From contig NZ_VMNX01000001.1 of assembly GCF_009377235.1 (NCBI RefSeq), forward strand, positions 1-64,000: DNA of 64,000 nucleotides, written 5' to 3'. Both the position numbers and the translations under genes were made by a program. Positions 1 to 6,805 of this stretch are shown here, piece after piece. The stretch is from Streptomyces acidicola (lineage in GTDB: Bacteria; Actinomycetota; Actinomycetes; Streptomycetales; Streptomycetaceae). How positions within the stretch are numbered: the stretch's first letter is position 1; each line of letters starts with the position of its first letter. The notes beneath the pieces were generated by a model that saw only the letters and a program-made list of their open reading frames with translations, ran no database searches and was not told where the DNA came from.

Positions 1-210
1 ACCTGGATCTGGACCCGGACCCGGACCCGGACCCGGACCCGGACCCGGACCCGGACCAGGACCGGGATCTGGATCTGGATCTGGACCCGGACCTGGACCT
101 GGATCTGGACCCGGACCCGGACCCGGACCCGGACCCGGACCCGGACCCGGACCCGGACCAGGACCGGGATCTGGATCTGGATCTGGACCCGGACCAGGAC
201 CAGGACCGGG
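1..210. repeat. Hexanucleotide tandem repeat with higher-order structure
   Basis: Thirty-five hexamers run without a single phase slip. The units are ACCCGG, ATCTGG, ACCTGG, ACCAGG and ACCGGG. They are arranged in two longer blocks (about 7-102 and 103-210): ATCTGG, a run of seven or eight ACCCGG, then ACCAGG, ACCGGG and three ATCTGG. The array therefore grew by unit slippage and also by block duplication. In one plus-strand frame it reads as alternating Asp with Pro or Leu. Confidence 0.95.
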
Positions 211-224
211 CACCACTCCACTGA
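1..224 (+). CDS. Possible C-terminal tail of an upstream protein (partial)
   Basis: The frame beginning at base 3 is open through the whole repeat and ends at a TGA at 222-224, 16 bases before the next start codon. It would encode a long (Leu/Pro)-Asp dipeptide repeat ending in Arg-Ala-Pro-Leu-His. Such acidic low-complexity tails occur on secreted or regulatory Streptomyces proteins. All three plus frames lack stops inside the repeat, so the assignment rests only on the sensible position of the stop. Confidence 0.22.
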   Translation, partial: LDLDPDPDPDPDPDPDPDQDRDLDLDLDPDLDLDLDPDPDPDPDPDPDPDPDQDRDLDLDLDPDQDQDRAPLH

Positions 225-240
225 CTGCGCGGAGGCACCG

Positions 241-1464
241 ATGCGGAGGACGGAACCGGAGGGACACGGACCCGTCCGCTACGGCCCGCCCCTCCCCGAC
301 CAGGGGCTCCCCGTTCTGCCCGGCCTCGCGGCCCGTCTCTCCGCCGCCGCGGACCGCCCCGGCGCCGAACCCACCGGCGGCGGCGCCGCCCTCCTCGACG
401 CGGCCTGTGGTTACTGGGCGCGGCGGGGACTGCCCACCGCGCGGGAGATGGTGGCCGCCGCCCCCGGCGCCCCCGCACTGCTGCTCGCGCTGACCGCCGT
501 GTTCGGCGGCGACGTCCTGGTCCCACGGCCGTGCGCCGCCTGGTGGGCGCCCGAGACCCGGGCTCTGGGAAGATCCGCCTTCCACGTGGCGACTCCGGCC
601 GAGTGCGGCGGCATCCCGGACCCGTACGCGCTGCTGGAGACCCTCCGCAGGATCCGCGACGAGGGAGGCGATCCGCGCCTGCTCGTCCTGTGCGTCGCCG
701 ACGACCCCACCGCCACCGTCGCCCCGCCCGAGCTGGTGCACGAAACCGTCGAGGCCGCCGAGGCCGAGGGCCTGCACCTGGTCAGCGACGAGTCCTGGCG
801 CGACACCGTGCACGAGCCGCACGACACCGTGCTGCTCAGCCCCGCCGAGATGCTGCCCGACCGGGTCACCGTGGTCACCGACCTCGGCGGCCCCTTCCTG
901 CCGCTCGGCTGGCCCGCCGCCGTCGCCCGTTTCCCGGACACCGACGCCGGCATCGGACTGCGGGCCCACGTACTCGACGTGCTCACCGCGCTCGGCGCCC
1001 GGATCGCCACGCCGGTCGCCGCGGCCGCCGCGTACGCGCTGGGCGAGCCCGCCGAGGTCACCGCCCGCCTCACCGCCGCCGTACGCCTGCACGCGCGTGT
1101 GGCCGCCGCCGCGCACCACGCCGTCACGAGCGCCGGAGCGCTCGCGCTGCCGCCCCGGGCCGGCCGGCACCTGTACGCGGACCTCGGCCCGCTGCGGTCC
1201 GCGCTCACCACGCACGGCGTCGGGGACGCACAGGAACTGGAGGACTTCCTCACCGCCCGCCTCGGTATGCCCGCACCCGGTGGACACCGCTTCGGAGACG
1301 ATCTTGAGGCGCTGCGCGTCCGGCTGTCGACGAGTGCCCTGCTCGGTGCCACGGCCGAGGAGCGGGCCGCGTCCCTCGCGTCCCCCGAGCCCCTGGAATT
1401 GCCGCACGTGGTTCGCGCGTTGACCTCGTTCGGATCGGCCCTCGACGGTCTCCGATCTCGGTGA
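241..1464 (+). CDS. Lysine-free relative of class I/II PLP aminotransferases
   Basis: The 407-residue product keeps landmarks of fold-type I aminotransferases: a small-domain N terminus, an Asp-Pro-Thr stretch near residue 155 in the place of the usual NPTG segment, and a SDESW segment at 182-186 matching the SDEIY segment that contacts the PLP ring. Where the Schiff-base lysine should lie (about 212-224, VTDLGGPFLPLGW) there is none, and I find no lysine anywhere in the protein. A transaminase reaction is therefore unlikely; a regulatory or ligand-binding role is more plausible. The ATG follows a GGAGG at 231-235. Confidence 0.7.
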   Translation: MRRTEPEGHGPVRYGPPLPDQGLPVLPGLAARLSAAADRPGAEPTGGGAALLDAACGYWARRGLPTAREMVAAAPGAPALLLALTAVFGGDVLVPRPCAAWWAPETRALGRSAFHVATPAECGGIPDPYALLETLRRIRDEGGDPRLLVLCVADDPTATVAPPELVHETVEAAEAEGLHLVSDESWRDTVHEPHDTVLLSPAEMLPDRVTVVTDLGGPFLPLGWPAAVARFPDTDAGIGLRAHVLDVLTALGARIATPVAAAAAYALGEPAEVTARLTAAVRLHARVAAAAHHAVTSAGALALPPRAGRHLYADLGPLRSALTTHGVGDAQELEDFLTARLGMPAPGGHRFGDDLEALRVRLSTSALLGATAEERAASLASPEPLELPHVVRALTSFGSALDGLRSR

Positions 1465-1629
1465 CGACGCTCAGCGACGGGAGCCTCCCCGATGACACAG
1501 CAGCCCGAGTCGACCACGACCACGGGCAGGGGTACGACCACGGGCAATGCACTCCGTTGCCGGGTACGAGAATGACCAGGCCGACGTGAACCCCCTTACC
1601 GGGCAGGGGAGATCACACACGCCACCGGC

Positions 1630-2256
1630 TCACTGGGAGGCGGCCCGGCGCATCCTGCGCCACACGCTCGGTGCGGCGCTGATCAACAGGGTCAGCGCGA
1701 CCGCCGCCACCACGCCCTGCCACGGCTTGGCGAAGAGGGAACCGCCGAGGATGCCGATGAGCTGGTACGTGACGGCCCAGGCCAGGCAGGCCGGGAGGTC
1801 GCCGCGGGCGAAGCGGCGCAGCGGCAGCTCGGCCAGCAGGCAGGCCAGCATCACCGGGATGCGGCCCGCCGGCACGAGCCGGGACAGGACCAGGACGGTC
1901 ACGCCGTGGTCGTCGAGTTTCTCCTGGGCCTGGGCGAGCCGGTCCTCGGGCGCGCGCCGACGGATCGCCTCCAGCCAGCGCGAACCGTTCCTGGACCGCA
2001 TCCCGCGCCGGCCCAGCCAGTACAGCGCGATGTCCCCGAGGAACGCGGCGCACGACGCCGTCACGAACACCAGCAGCAGCGCGAACGGCGCCGTCTGGTG
2101 GAAGGCCACCACCGCGGCCGAACTCACCAGCGCCCCCGTCGGCACCACCGGCACCAGCGCCCCGAGCAACACCAGTACGAACAGCGTCGGGTAACCGATC
2201 GCCTGCTGTGTGGACTCGGTGGGCACGGTCGAACCCGCCGCGGCCAGAAGCATCAT
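1630..2256 (-). CDS. DedA-family (SNARE-associated) membrane protein
   Basis: The 208-residue polytopic membrane protein has four to five hydrophobic segments. It carries the DedA-type signatures: a glycine/proline-rich re-entrant segment near residues 30-45 and the R-x-V-P-A-G-R segment near 126-132 preceding the second hydrophobic hairpin. DedA proteins support membrane homeostasis and are linked to undecaprenyl-phosphate or phospholipid translocation. A GGAGG lies seven bases before the ATG at 2256, and a second ATG follows directly. It is convergent with the aminotransferase-like gene. The nearby UppS-type domain makes a link to polyprenyl lipids tempting but unproven. Confidence 0.85.
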   Translation of the reverse strand: MMLLAAAGSTVPTESTQQAIGYPTLFVLVLLGALVPVVPTGALVSSAAVVAFHQTAPFALLLVFVTASCAAFLGDIALYWLGRRGMRSRNGSRWLEAIRRRAPEDRLAQAQEKLDDHGVTVLVLSRLVPAGRIPVMLACLLAELPLRRFARGDLPACLAWAVTYQLIGILGGSLFAKPWQGVVAAVALTLLISAAPSVWRRMRRAASQ

Positions 2257-2305
2257 GGGCGGACCTCCGGAGCCACCGACCGTACCGCGGTGTGCCGGCC
2301 ATGCC

Positions 2306-3085
2306 TCACCGTGCCGCCCCCGGCCGGACGCGCTCTCCGTGTCCCAGGCGGTGCACGGTCACCTCGGGGGCATGGGCGGAGGCGAGGCGGACGAACTCGT
2401 CGCCGGGGGAGTGGAATTCATGGGGGCGCACGGCGTCCAGACCGATCGGCCAGTACGTGCCGTAGTGCACGGGCACCGCACTGCGCGGCATGAGCCGCGC
2501 GAGCGCCTGTGCCGCGCGCCCCGCGTCGAGATGCCCCGGACCGAGGAACGGTCCCCAGCCGCCGACCGGCAGCAGCGCCACGTCGACCGGGCCGACCTCC
2601 TGCGCCATCGACTCGAACAGGCCGGTGTCCCCGGCGAAGTACGTCCGCGCGGCCCCCTCGATCACAAAGCCCACGGCAGGCGACCGGTGCGGGCCGAGCG
2701 GCAGTCGCCGCCCGTCGTGCCGCGCCGTCACCGTGCGAAGGACCAGGTCGCCGACGCGGGTCTCGTCGCCGGGCGCCACTTCGGTGAGCCGGAGATGGTC
2801 GAGCCTGCGCAGCCCCGGCACCTGGCGCGGCGCGCCCCTCGGCACCAGCAGCCGGGTACCCGGCGCGAGCCGCGCGAGCGAGGGCACGTGCAGATGGTCG
2901 GCGTGCAGGTGCGACACCAGCGCCACATCCGCCACCGCGGCCTCGGCCGGGGGCGGCGCGCCCCGGCGTCTGCGCAGGTGCGCGAGCCGGCGCGCGAACA
3001 GCGGATCCGTGAGCACCCGCGTACCCGAGTCCTCGACCGTGCAGGTGGCATGGCCCCACCAGGTGATCTCCACCGGCACTTCCAT
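2306..3085 (-). CDS. UlaG-like metallo-beta-lactamase-fold hydrolase
   Basis: The 259-residue protein begins with the ITWWGHATC strand typical of UlaG/YtnP-like enzymes. It has the dinuclear metal motif HLHADH at about 59-64 and a further FAGDTG metal-ligand segment near 150-155. The final VHYGTYWPI segment supplies the last histidine. The family contains cytoplasmic lactonases, phospholipase-D-like enzymes and nucleases, so the substrate cannot be named. The reading frame is open to 3859, but the ATG at 3085 has a perfect GGGAGG six bases upstream and starts exactly at the fold. Confidence 0.85.
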   Translation of the reverse strand: MEVPVEITWWGHATCTVEDSGTRVLTDPLFARRLAHLRRRRGAPPPAEAAVADVALVSHLHADHLHVPSLARLAPGTRLLVPRGAPRQVPGLRRLDHLRLTEVAPGDETRVGDLVLRTVTARHDGRRLPLGPHRSPAVGFVIEGAARTYFAGDTGLFESMAQEVGPVDVALLPVGGWGPFLGPGHLDAGRAAQALARLMPRSAVPVHYGTYWPIGLDAVRPHEFHSPGDEFVRLASAHAPEVTVHRLGHGERVRPGAAR

Positions 3086-3163
3086 TGCCTCCCTCGCGCG
3101 ACTCCCCCCGAGCCTACGGGCAGGAGTAGGGTCTGCGGCGAACCCGGAGGTGAGGGGGACTCC

Positions 3164-3598
3164 ATGGGAGACGTGAGGCGTGCCTTCGGCCGGCCGCAGG
3201 TCGTGCGGGTCGCGGCCATCGCCGGCCTGACGCCGTTGGAGGAACTGGAAGCCGACCCCTTCCTGGTGGACTCCCGCAGCCAGCACGCCATGTGCGCCCG
3301 CTGGGCCGCCGAGCGCGGGTACGTGATCACGCGCGAACTCCTCGTACGCGGACTGCGCCCCGACCACTGCGCCCTGTGGTCCGACGTCGAGGCCGGTCTC
3401 GTCGACCTGTTCGTCGCCCCCAGCCGCCGGGTCCTGGAGCGGGCCCTGACCGACGTCGACGAGTTCACCGCGGAGTGCGCGCGCCGGGGCGTGCGGGTCG
3501 AGACGGTCGGCCGCGCCGAGCCCCTGTACGACGCCCAGATGAAGGCCCGGGTGCACCGCCGCCTGTCCATGCCGACGGCGGGCTACGACGGCCGCTGA
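3164..3598 (+). CDS. Degenerate resolvase-N-like protein
   Basis: The 144-residue protein has the order of a serine-recombinase catalytic domain: a beta strand (VRVAAIAG), a Ser-Arg-Ser-Gln segment followed by a helix containing CARWAAERGY, a charged loop, a GLVDLFVAPSRRVL segment where resolvases have D-x-L-x-x-x-x-x-x-R, and a late RGVRVETV strand. The catalytic serine environment and the DNA-binding C-terminal part are missing, so recombinase activity is doubtful. The ATG at 3164 follows GAGGGGGA. It is divergent from the hydrolase gene with a gap of 78 bases. Confidence 0.6.
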   Translation: MGDVRRAFGRPQVVRVAAIAGLTPLEELEADPFLVDSRSQHAMCARWAAERGYVITRELLVRGLRPDHCALWSDVEAGLVDLFVAPSRRVLERALTDVDEFTAECARRGVRVETVGRAEPLYDAQMKARVHRRLSMPTAGYDGR

Positions 3599-3648
3599 CG
3601 CCTGTGCGGGTCCCGTGCGCCCGCACAGGAGGGCGTGGCGCAGCTCTG

Positions 3649-5430
3649 TCACACCGGTGCGGGTGCGGAGGACCGGGGCTGTTCGGGCACCCGCGGAGCG
3701 CTGCCGAAGCGGCGCCGGCGGTGGGTGTAGGCGGTGACCGCCTGCCACAGGTCGCGGCGGTCGGTGTCGGGCCAGAGCGCGTCGGTGAAGTGGAGTTCGG
3801 CGTAGGCGGCGTGCCACGGCAGGAAGTTGGAGACGCGCTGCTCGCCGCCCGTGCGCCACAACAGGTCGACGTCGGGCAGGTCCGGCAGCGACAACTGCGC
3901 GGCGAGGTCGGCCTCGTGGATGCGGGCGGGGTCGATCTGGCCGGAGGCGGCCCGGTGGGCGAGGGCGCGGGCGGCGCGGGTGAGTTCGGCGCGGCCGCCG
4001 TAGTTGAGACAGAGGGTGAGGGTGAGGCGCGTCTGGTGGCGGGTCTCGTGCTGGACGCGCAGGAGTTCGTCGACGAGGTCCTCGGGCAGGCCCTCGGGGC
4101 TGCCCGCCCAGCGCGCGCGTACCCCGTACTGCGCGAACCTGTGGGTGCGCAGTTCCTCCCGGCAGAGTGCGAACAGCTCGGAGACCTCGTCCGTCGACCG
4201 CTTCCAGTTCTCGGTGGAGAAGGAGTACAGCGTCAGGTACGGAAGGCCGAGCTCCAGGGCCCCGTGGAAGGCTTCGCGGACGGCCGTGGACCCCTCGCGG
4301 CGGCCCTCACTGCGCGGCAGGCCGCGCTGGGTCGCCCAGCGGCCGTTGCCGTCCATGATGACGGCGACGTGGCGGGGCAGTTCGCCCGGGGCGAGGGACG
4401 GGGGGCGTGCGCCGCCGGGGTGGGGCGGTGGTGATGTGACCGGGCCGGACTCCACGACGACGGTGCCGCGCGACTCGGCCGGGGGCGGGGGAGTGCGGTG
4501 GTCGACGGGGCACGAGAGCAGACGCCGGGCGAGAGCGGTCTGCGCGCGTGCGGGCGCCAGGAGACGCCAGCGGGTGACGCGGGAAGGAACGGTCGGCTGG
4601 TGCAGCAGCTTGCCGCCGGCTGCGTCGACGGCGTCCAGCCGAGCCAAGAAGAGCCTGGTGGCGGCGTCGAAGACGACGGCCGGACCCGGCGGCAGCCCGC
4701 CCAGGAGCTCCGGCTGGTGCAGCCAGTGGCGGGCCCGGCCGGTCAGATGGGAGACGAGGTCGCGGACCGCCGGGGTGTACCGGCCCGCACGGAGGTCGTC
4801 CTCGGCGCCGGGAAAGGAGGCCAGGACGTCCGCGGGCAGGAGGAGTTCGCCGCGGGACAGGTCGTCGCCGAGGTCGGCGAGCGTGTCGGTGAGGTACAGG
4901 CCGTCGAGGTAACGCCGGTAGCTCTCGGTGCGGTCCAGCCACAGCGGGATGTGGACGCCCGCACGGGCGAGCAGGCGCAGACCCTCGACGGCCCAGCTGT
5001 GGTTGGTGCCGCGGACCCATGAGCTCCACTGCGCCCAGGTGGCGAACTCCCGGCCGCCGGTGTCCGCGGCGAGGGTCGTGAACGAGCGGTGCAGCGTGCC
5101 GAGATCGAGGTCCCAGCGGTGGACGGTGTCGACCAGGGCGTGCCGTACGGGGTCGTCGCTGCGGCCGCCTGCGAGGTCGCCGTCGAGCTGCGTCGTCCAG
5201 GCGTGCAGCCGGGCGGCGCGTTCGGCCCGGTCGGTGCCGGGGTCGTCCGCGATGTCGTCGGCGGCGGCGAAGGCGGCCCACATGGCCCACCAGGCGGGGC
5301 GCAGCGCCGGCGGCGTGAGCTGCATGACGGCGTACTCGACCGGGTCACGTCTGCGCACGGCGCGACGGCAGTGACGGTAGGCGGCGCGCAGCGCGCGCTC
5401 GTTGCTGCTGGAGGTCAGGCGGTCCGGCAT
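3649..5430 (-). CDS. Fused squalene/phytoene-synthase and cis-prenyltransferase (UppS-like) protein
   Basis: The 593-residue fusion has two prenyl enzyme domains. Residues 1-300 resemble squalene/phytoene synthases, with the two Asp-rich metal sites (DDIADD at 58-63; TDTLADLGDD at 181-190). Residues 340-580 form a cis-prenyltransferase, with HVAVIMDGNGRWA at 354-366, FSTENWKRS at 404-412 and RTGGEQRVSNFLPW at 526-539. A Pro-rich linker joins them. The UppS consensus G-H-x-x-G is G-R-R-E-G here (378-380 region), so a usually conserved His is Arg. The ATG overlaps the 3' end of the DUF6114 gene by 16 bases, implying translational coupling. Head-to-head condensation of a chain made by the second domain is possible but is inference. 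Confidence 0.85.
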   Translation of the reverse strand: MPDRLTSSSNERALRAAYRHCRRAVRRRDPVEYAVMQLTPPALRPAWWAMWAAFAAADDIADDPGTDRAERAARLHAWTTQLDGDLAGGRSDDPVRHALVDTVHRWDLDLGTLHRSFTTLAADTGGREFATWAQWSSWVRGTNHSWAVEGLRLLARAGVHIPLWLDRTESYRRYLDGLYLTDTLADLGDDLSRGELLLPADVLASFPGAEDDLRAGRYTPAVRDLVSHLTGRARHWLHQPELLGGLPPGPAVVFDAATRLFLARLDAVDAAGGKLLHQPTVPSRVTRWRLLAPARAQTALARRLLSCPVDHRTPPPPAESRGTVVVESGPVTSPPPHPGGARPPSLAPGELPRHVAVIMDGNGRWATQRGLPRSEGRREGSTAVREAFHGALELGLPYLTLYSFSTENWKRSTDEVSELFALCREELRTHRFAQYGVRARWAGSPEGLPEDLVDELLRVQHETRHQTRLTLTLCLNYGGRAELTRAARALAHRAASGQIDPARIHEADLAAQLSLPDLPDVDLLWRTGGEQRVSNFLPWHAAYAELHFTDALWPDTDRRDLWQAVTAYTHRRRRFGSAPRVPEQPRSSAPAPV

Positions 5431-5864
5431 GCCTTGTTGCTTCCTTTTTCTACTGGGGTTTCCACTGGGGCGGATTGCGGTGCTGGGGGAGCGGGTGGTG
5501 TCCAGGCGAACGCGAGGCAGCCGCCGAGGACGCCCAGCGCGGTGCCGAGGAAGAGCCCGCCGAGGTTGCAGGTGAGCAGGGCGAGCACCGACAGAACGGT
5601 GGCCAAGAGGCCGGCCAGGGCGTGCAGCGCCGGGAAACGCATCAGGGCGACGCCGCTCAGCAACAGGGGCAGGCTCACCCCGAGTCCGGCCGAGCCCGCG
5701 ACGCCCGGCTGGAGCAGGGCGACGGGGGTGCCGAGGAACGGCAGCACGATCAGCCAGCCACCCGCCGCGGTGACGAGGACGGCGGCGCCGAGCGGACGGG
5801 TCCTGCACCAGACGGCCGCGCCCGACCACCCCGCGCGCCGGACCGGGAGCCTGGTCAGAAGCAT
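5415..5864 (-). CDS. DUF6114 membrane protein
   Basis: The 149-residue integral membrane protein has four hydrophobic segments (about 25-48, 58-75, 78-100 and 103-121) and a Pro-rich cytoplasmic tail. The arrangement matches DUF6114 proteins, which in Streptomyces are normally encoded beside DUF6230 proteins. The ATG at 5864 overlaps the end of the DUF6230 gene, and its own end overlaps the fusion gene downstream, so the three genes form one translationally coupled unit. No catalytic residues are apparent; a scaffold or transport role is a guess. Confidence 0.75.
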   Translation of the reverse strand: MLLTRLPVRRAGWSGAAVWCRTRPLGAAVLVTAAGGWLIVLPFLGTPVALLQPGVAGSAGLGVSLPLLLSGVALMRFPALHALAGLLATVLSVLALLTCNLGGLFLGTALGVLGGCLAFAWTPPAPPAPQSAPVETPVEKGSNKACRTA

Positions 5865-6583
5865 TCCGCTGCTCCCGGCACCAGACGCAGGCTCAGATCC
5901 CGCAGCTCGAAGGACCCCGCAGTGCCGCGCCAGCCGCTGAACTTCGGTTCGCGCACCACCACGCGTGCCGTGCTCGCCAGGAACCCGCCCGGACCCTGTC
6001 CCGACGAGGGCCGGCCGAGAGCCTGGGCGGTCACGTCGGTGAGGTCGACGCGGCCCCGCACGTGGTCGGCGTCGACCGACAGCCCGGTGGCCCTGACCGG
6101 TTCCGTGGTGCCGGCGCGCACGCGGACCGTCATCTCGCCCACCGGGGTGGGGACGAGCACGCTCACGCACAGGTTCTCCAGCTCCGCCTCGCGGGCGGTC
6201 ACCGTCACCACGGGGTGCCTGCCGCCGCCCGGCTCGGAGTTGACGCCCGGGACGGCTGTGAAACCGCTGCCCTCCATCCGGTCGCCCGAGACCTTGAACG
6301 CCTCTCCCGAAGCGGCCACCGACGCCGCCACGGCGCCCTGCGCCACGGCCGCCGTCAACGCCGCAACCGAGGCCGCCGCCGGAGCCATCAGCAACCAGAA
6401 CCGGCCCCAGCGCCGCCCGGCCCGCCCGGTCGACGGCAGGCCTTGCGGAGCGCCCGCCGGAGCGCCCGCCGGTGTGTCCGCCGGGGCGTCCTTCGGCACG
6501 TTCGTCGGGATGTCTTTCGGGATGCCGTTCGTATGATCCACGCCGTGTTGCAACGGGCGGGCCCGCATCGCGACACGGCGCAC
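5855..6583 (-). CDS. DUF6230 exported or membrane-anchored protein
   Basis: The core of the protein begins at about residue 55 with RRWGRFWLLMAPAAA, a basic patch and one hydrophobic segment, followed by a beta-rich exported domain. This layout and the phrase FKVSGDRMEG are typical of DUF6230 proteins, often labelled cholesterol esterase without support. An unusual 50-residue Pro/Ala-rich N-terminal stretch precedes the core. The start is uncertain: GTG 6583 and ATG 6568 are in frame and neither has a clear ribosome site. It is divergent from the phosphatase-like gene and first in the DUF6230-DUF6114-fusion operon. Confidence 0.7.
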   Translation of the reverse strand: MRRVAMRARPLQHGVDHTNGIPKDIPTNVPKDAPADTPAGAPAGAPQGLPSTGRAGRRWGRFWLLMAPAAASVAALTAAVAQGAVAASVAASGEAFKVSGDRMEGSGFTAVPGVNSEPGGGRHPVVTVTAREAELENLCVSVLVPTPVGEMTVRVRAGTTEPVRATGLSVDADHVRGRVDLTDVTAQALGRPSSGQGPGGFLASTARVVVREPKFSGWRGTAGSFELRDLSLRLVPGAAECF

Positions 6584-6647
6584 CCGTCATCCGGACCCGA
6601 AGGGATCGCTTTGGCCGGCGGCAAGTGACCTGTCGTGCCTCTGGTTC

Positions 6648-6681
6648 GTTCTTCCGTTCTTCCGCCTTGTACGTTCTTCCG
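6648..6681. repeat. Three direct GTTCTTCCG repeats in a divergent promoter region
   Basis: Copies start at 6648, 6656 and 6673; the first two share one base. They lie in the gap between the divergent DUF6230 and phosphatase-like genes, where promoters for both should be. They could be an activator or repressor binding array. Confidence 0.4.
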
Positions 6682-6805
6682 CCGTGCGCGCGCCGGCGCA
6701 CAGCCGCTCCGGGTTTTTACACCCGATGTCGAACAACCATCCCCGCCCGTTGTGACAGGCTGGAACGAGGCCCGCGCGGTGGGCGGGCCGGGACGTGAGG
6801 TGGCT

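Noticed and set aside
1491..1574. Short plus-strand frame of 27 codons after the aminotransferase-like gene
   Set aside because: Weak ribosome site, Thr-rich low-complexity content and no coupling to a neighbour; probably chance.
2210..3163. Upstream extension of the resolvase-like frame
   Set aside because: It lies over the hydrolase gene on the other strand, and the ATG at 3164 has its own ribosome site.
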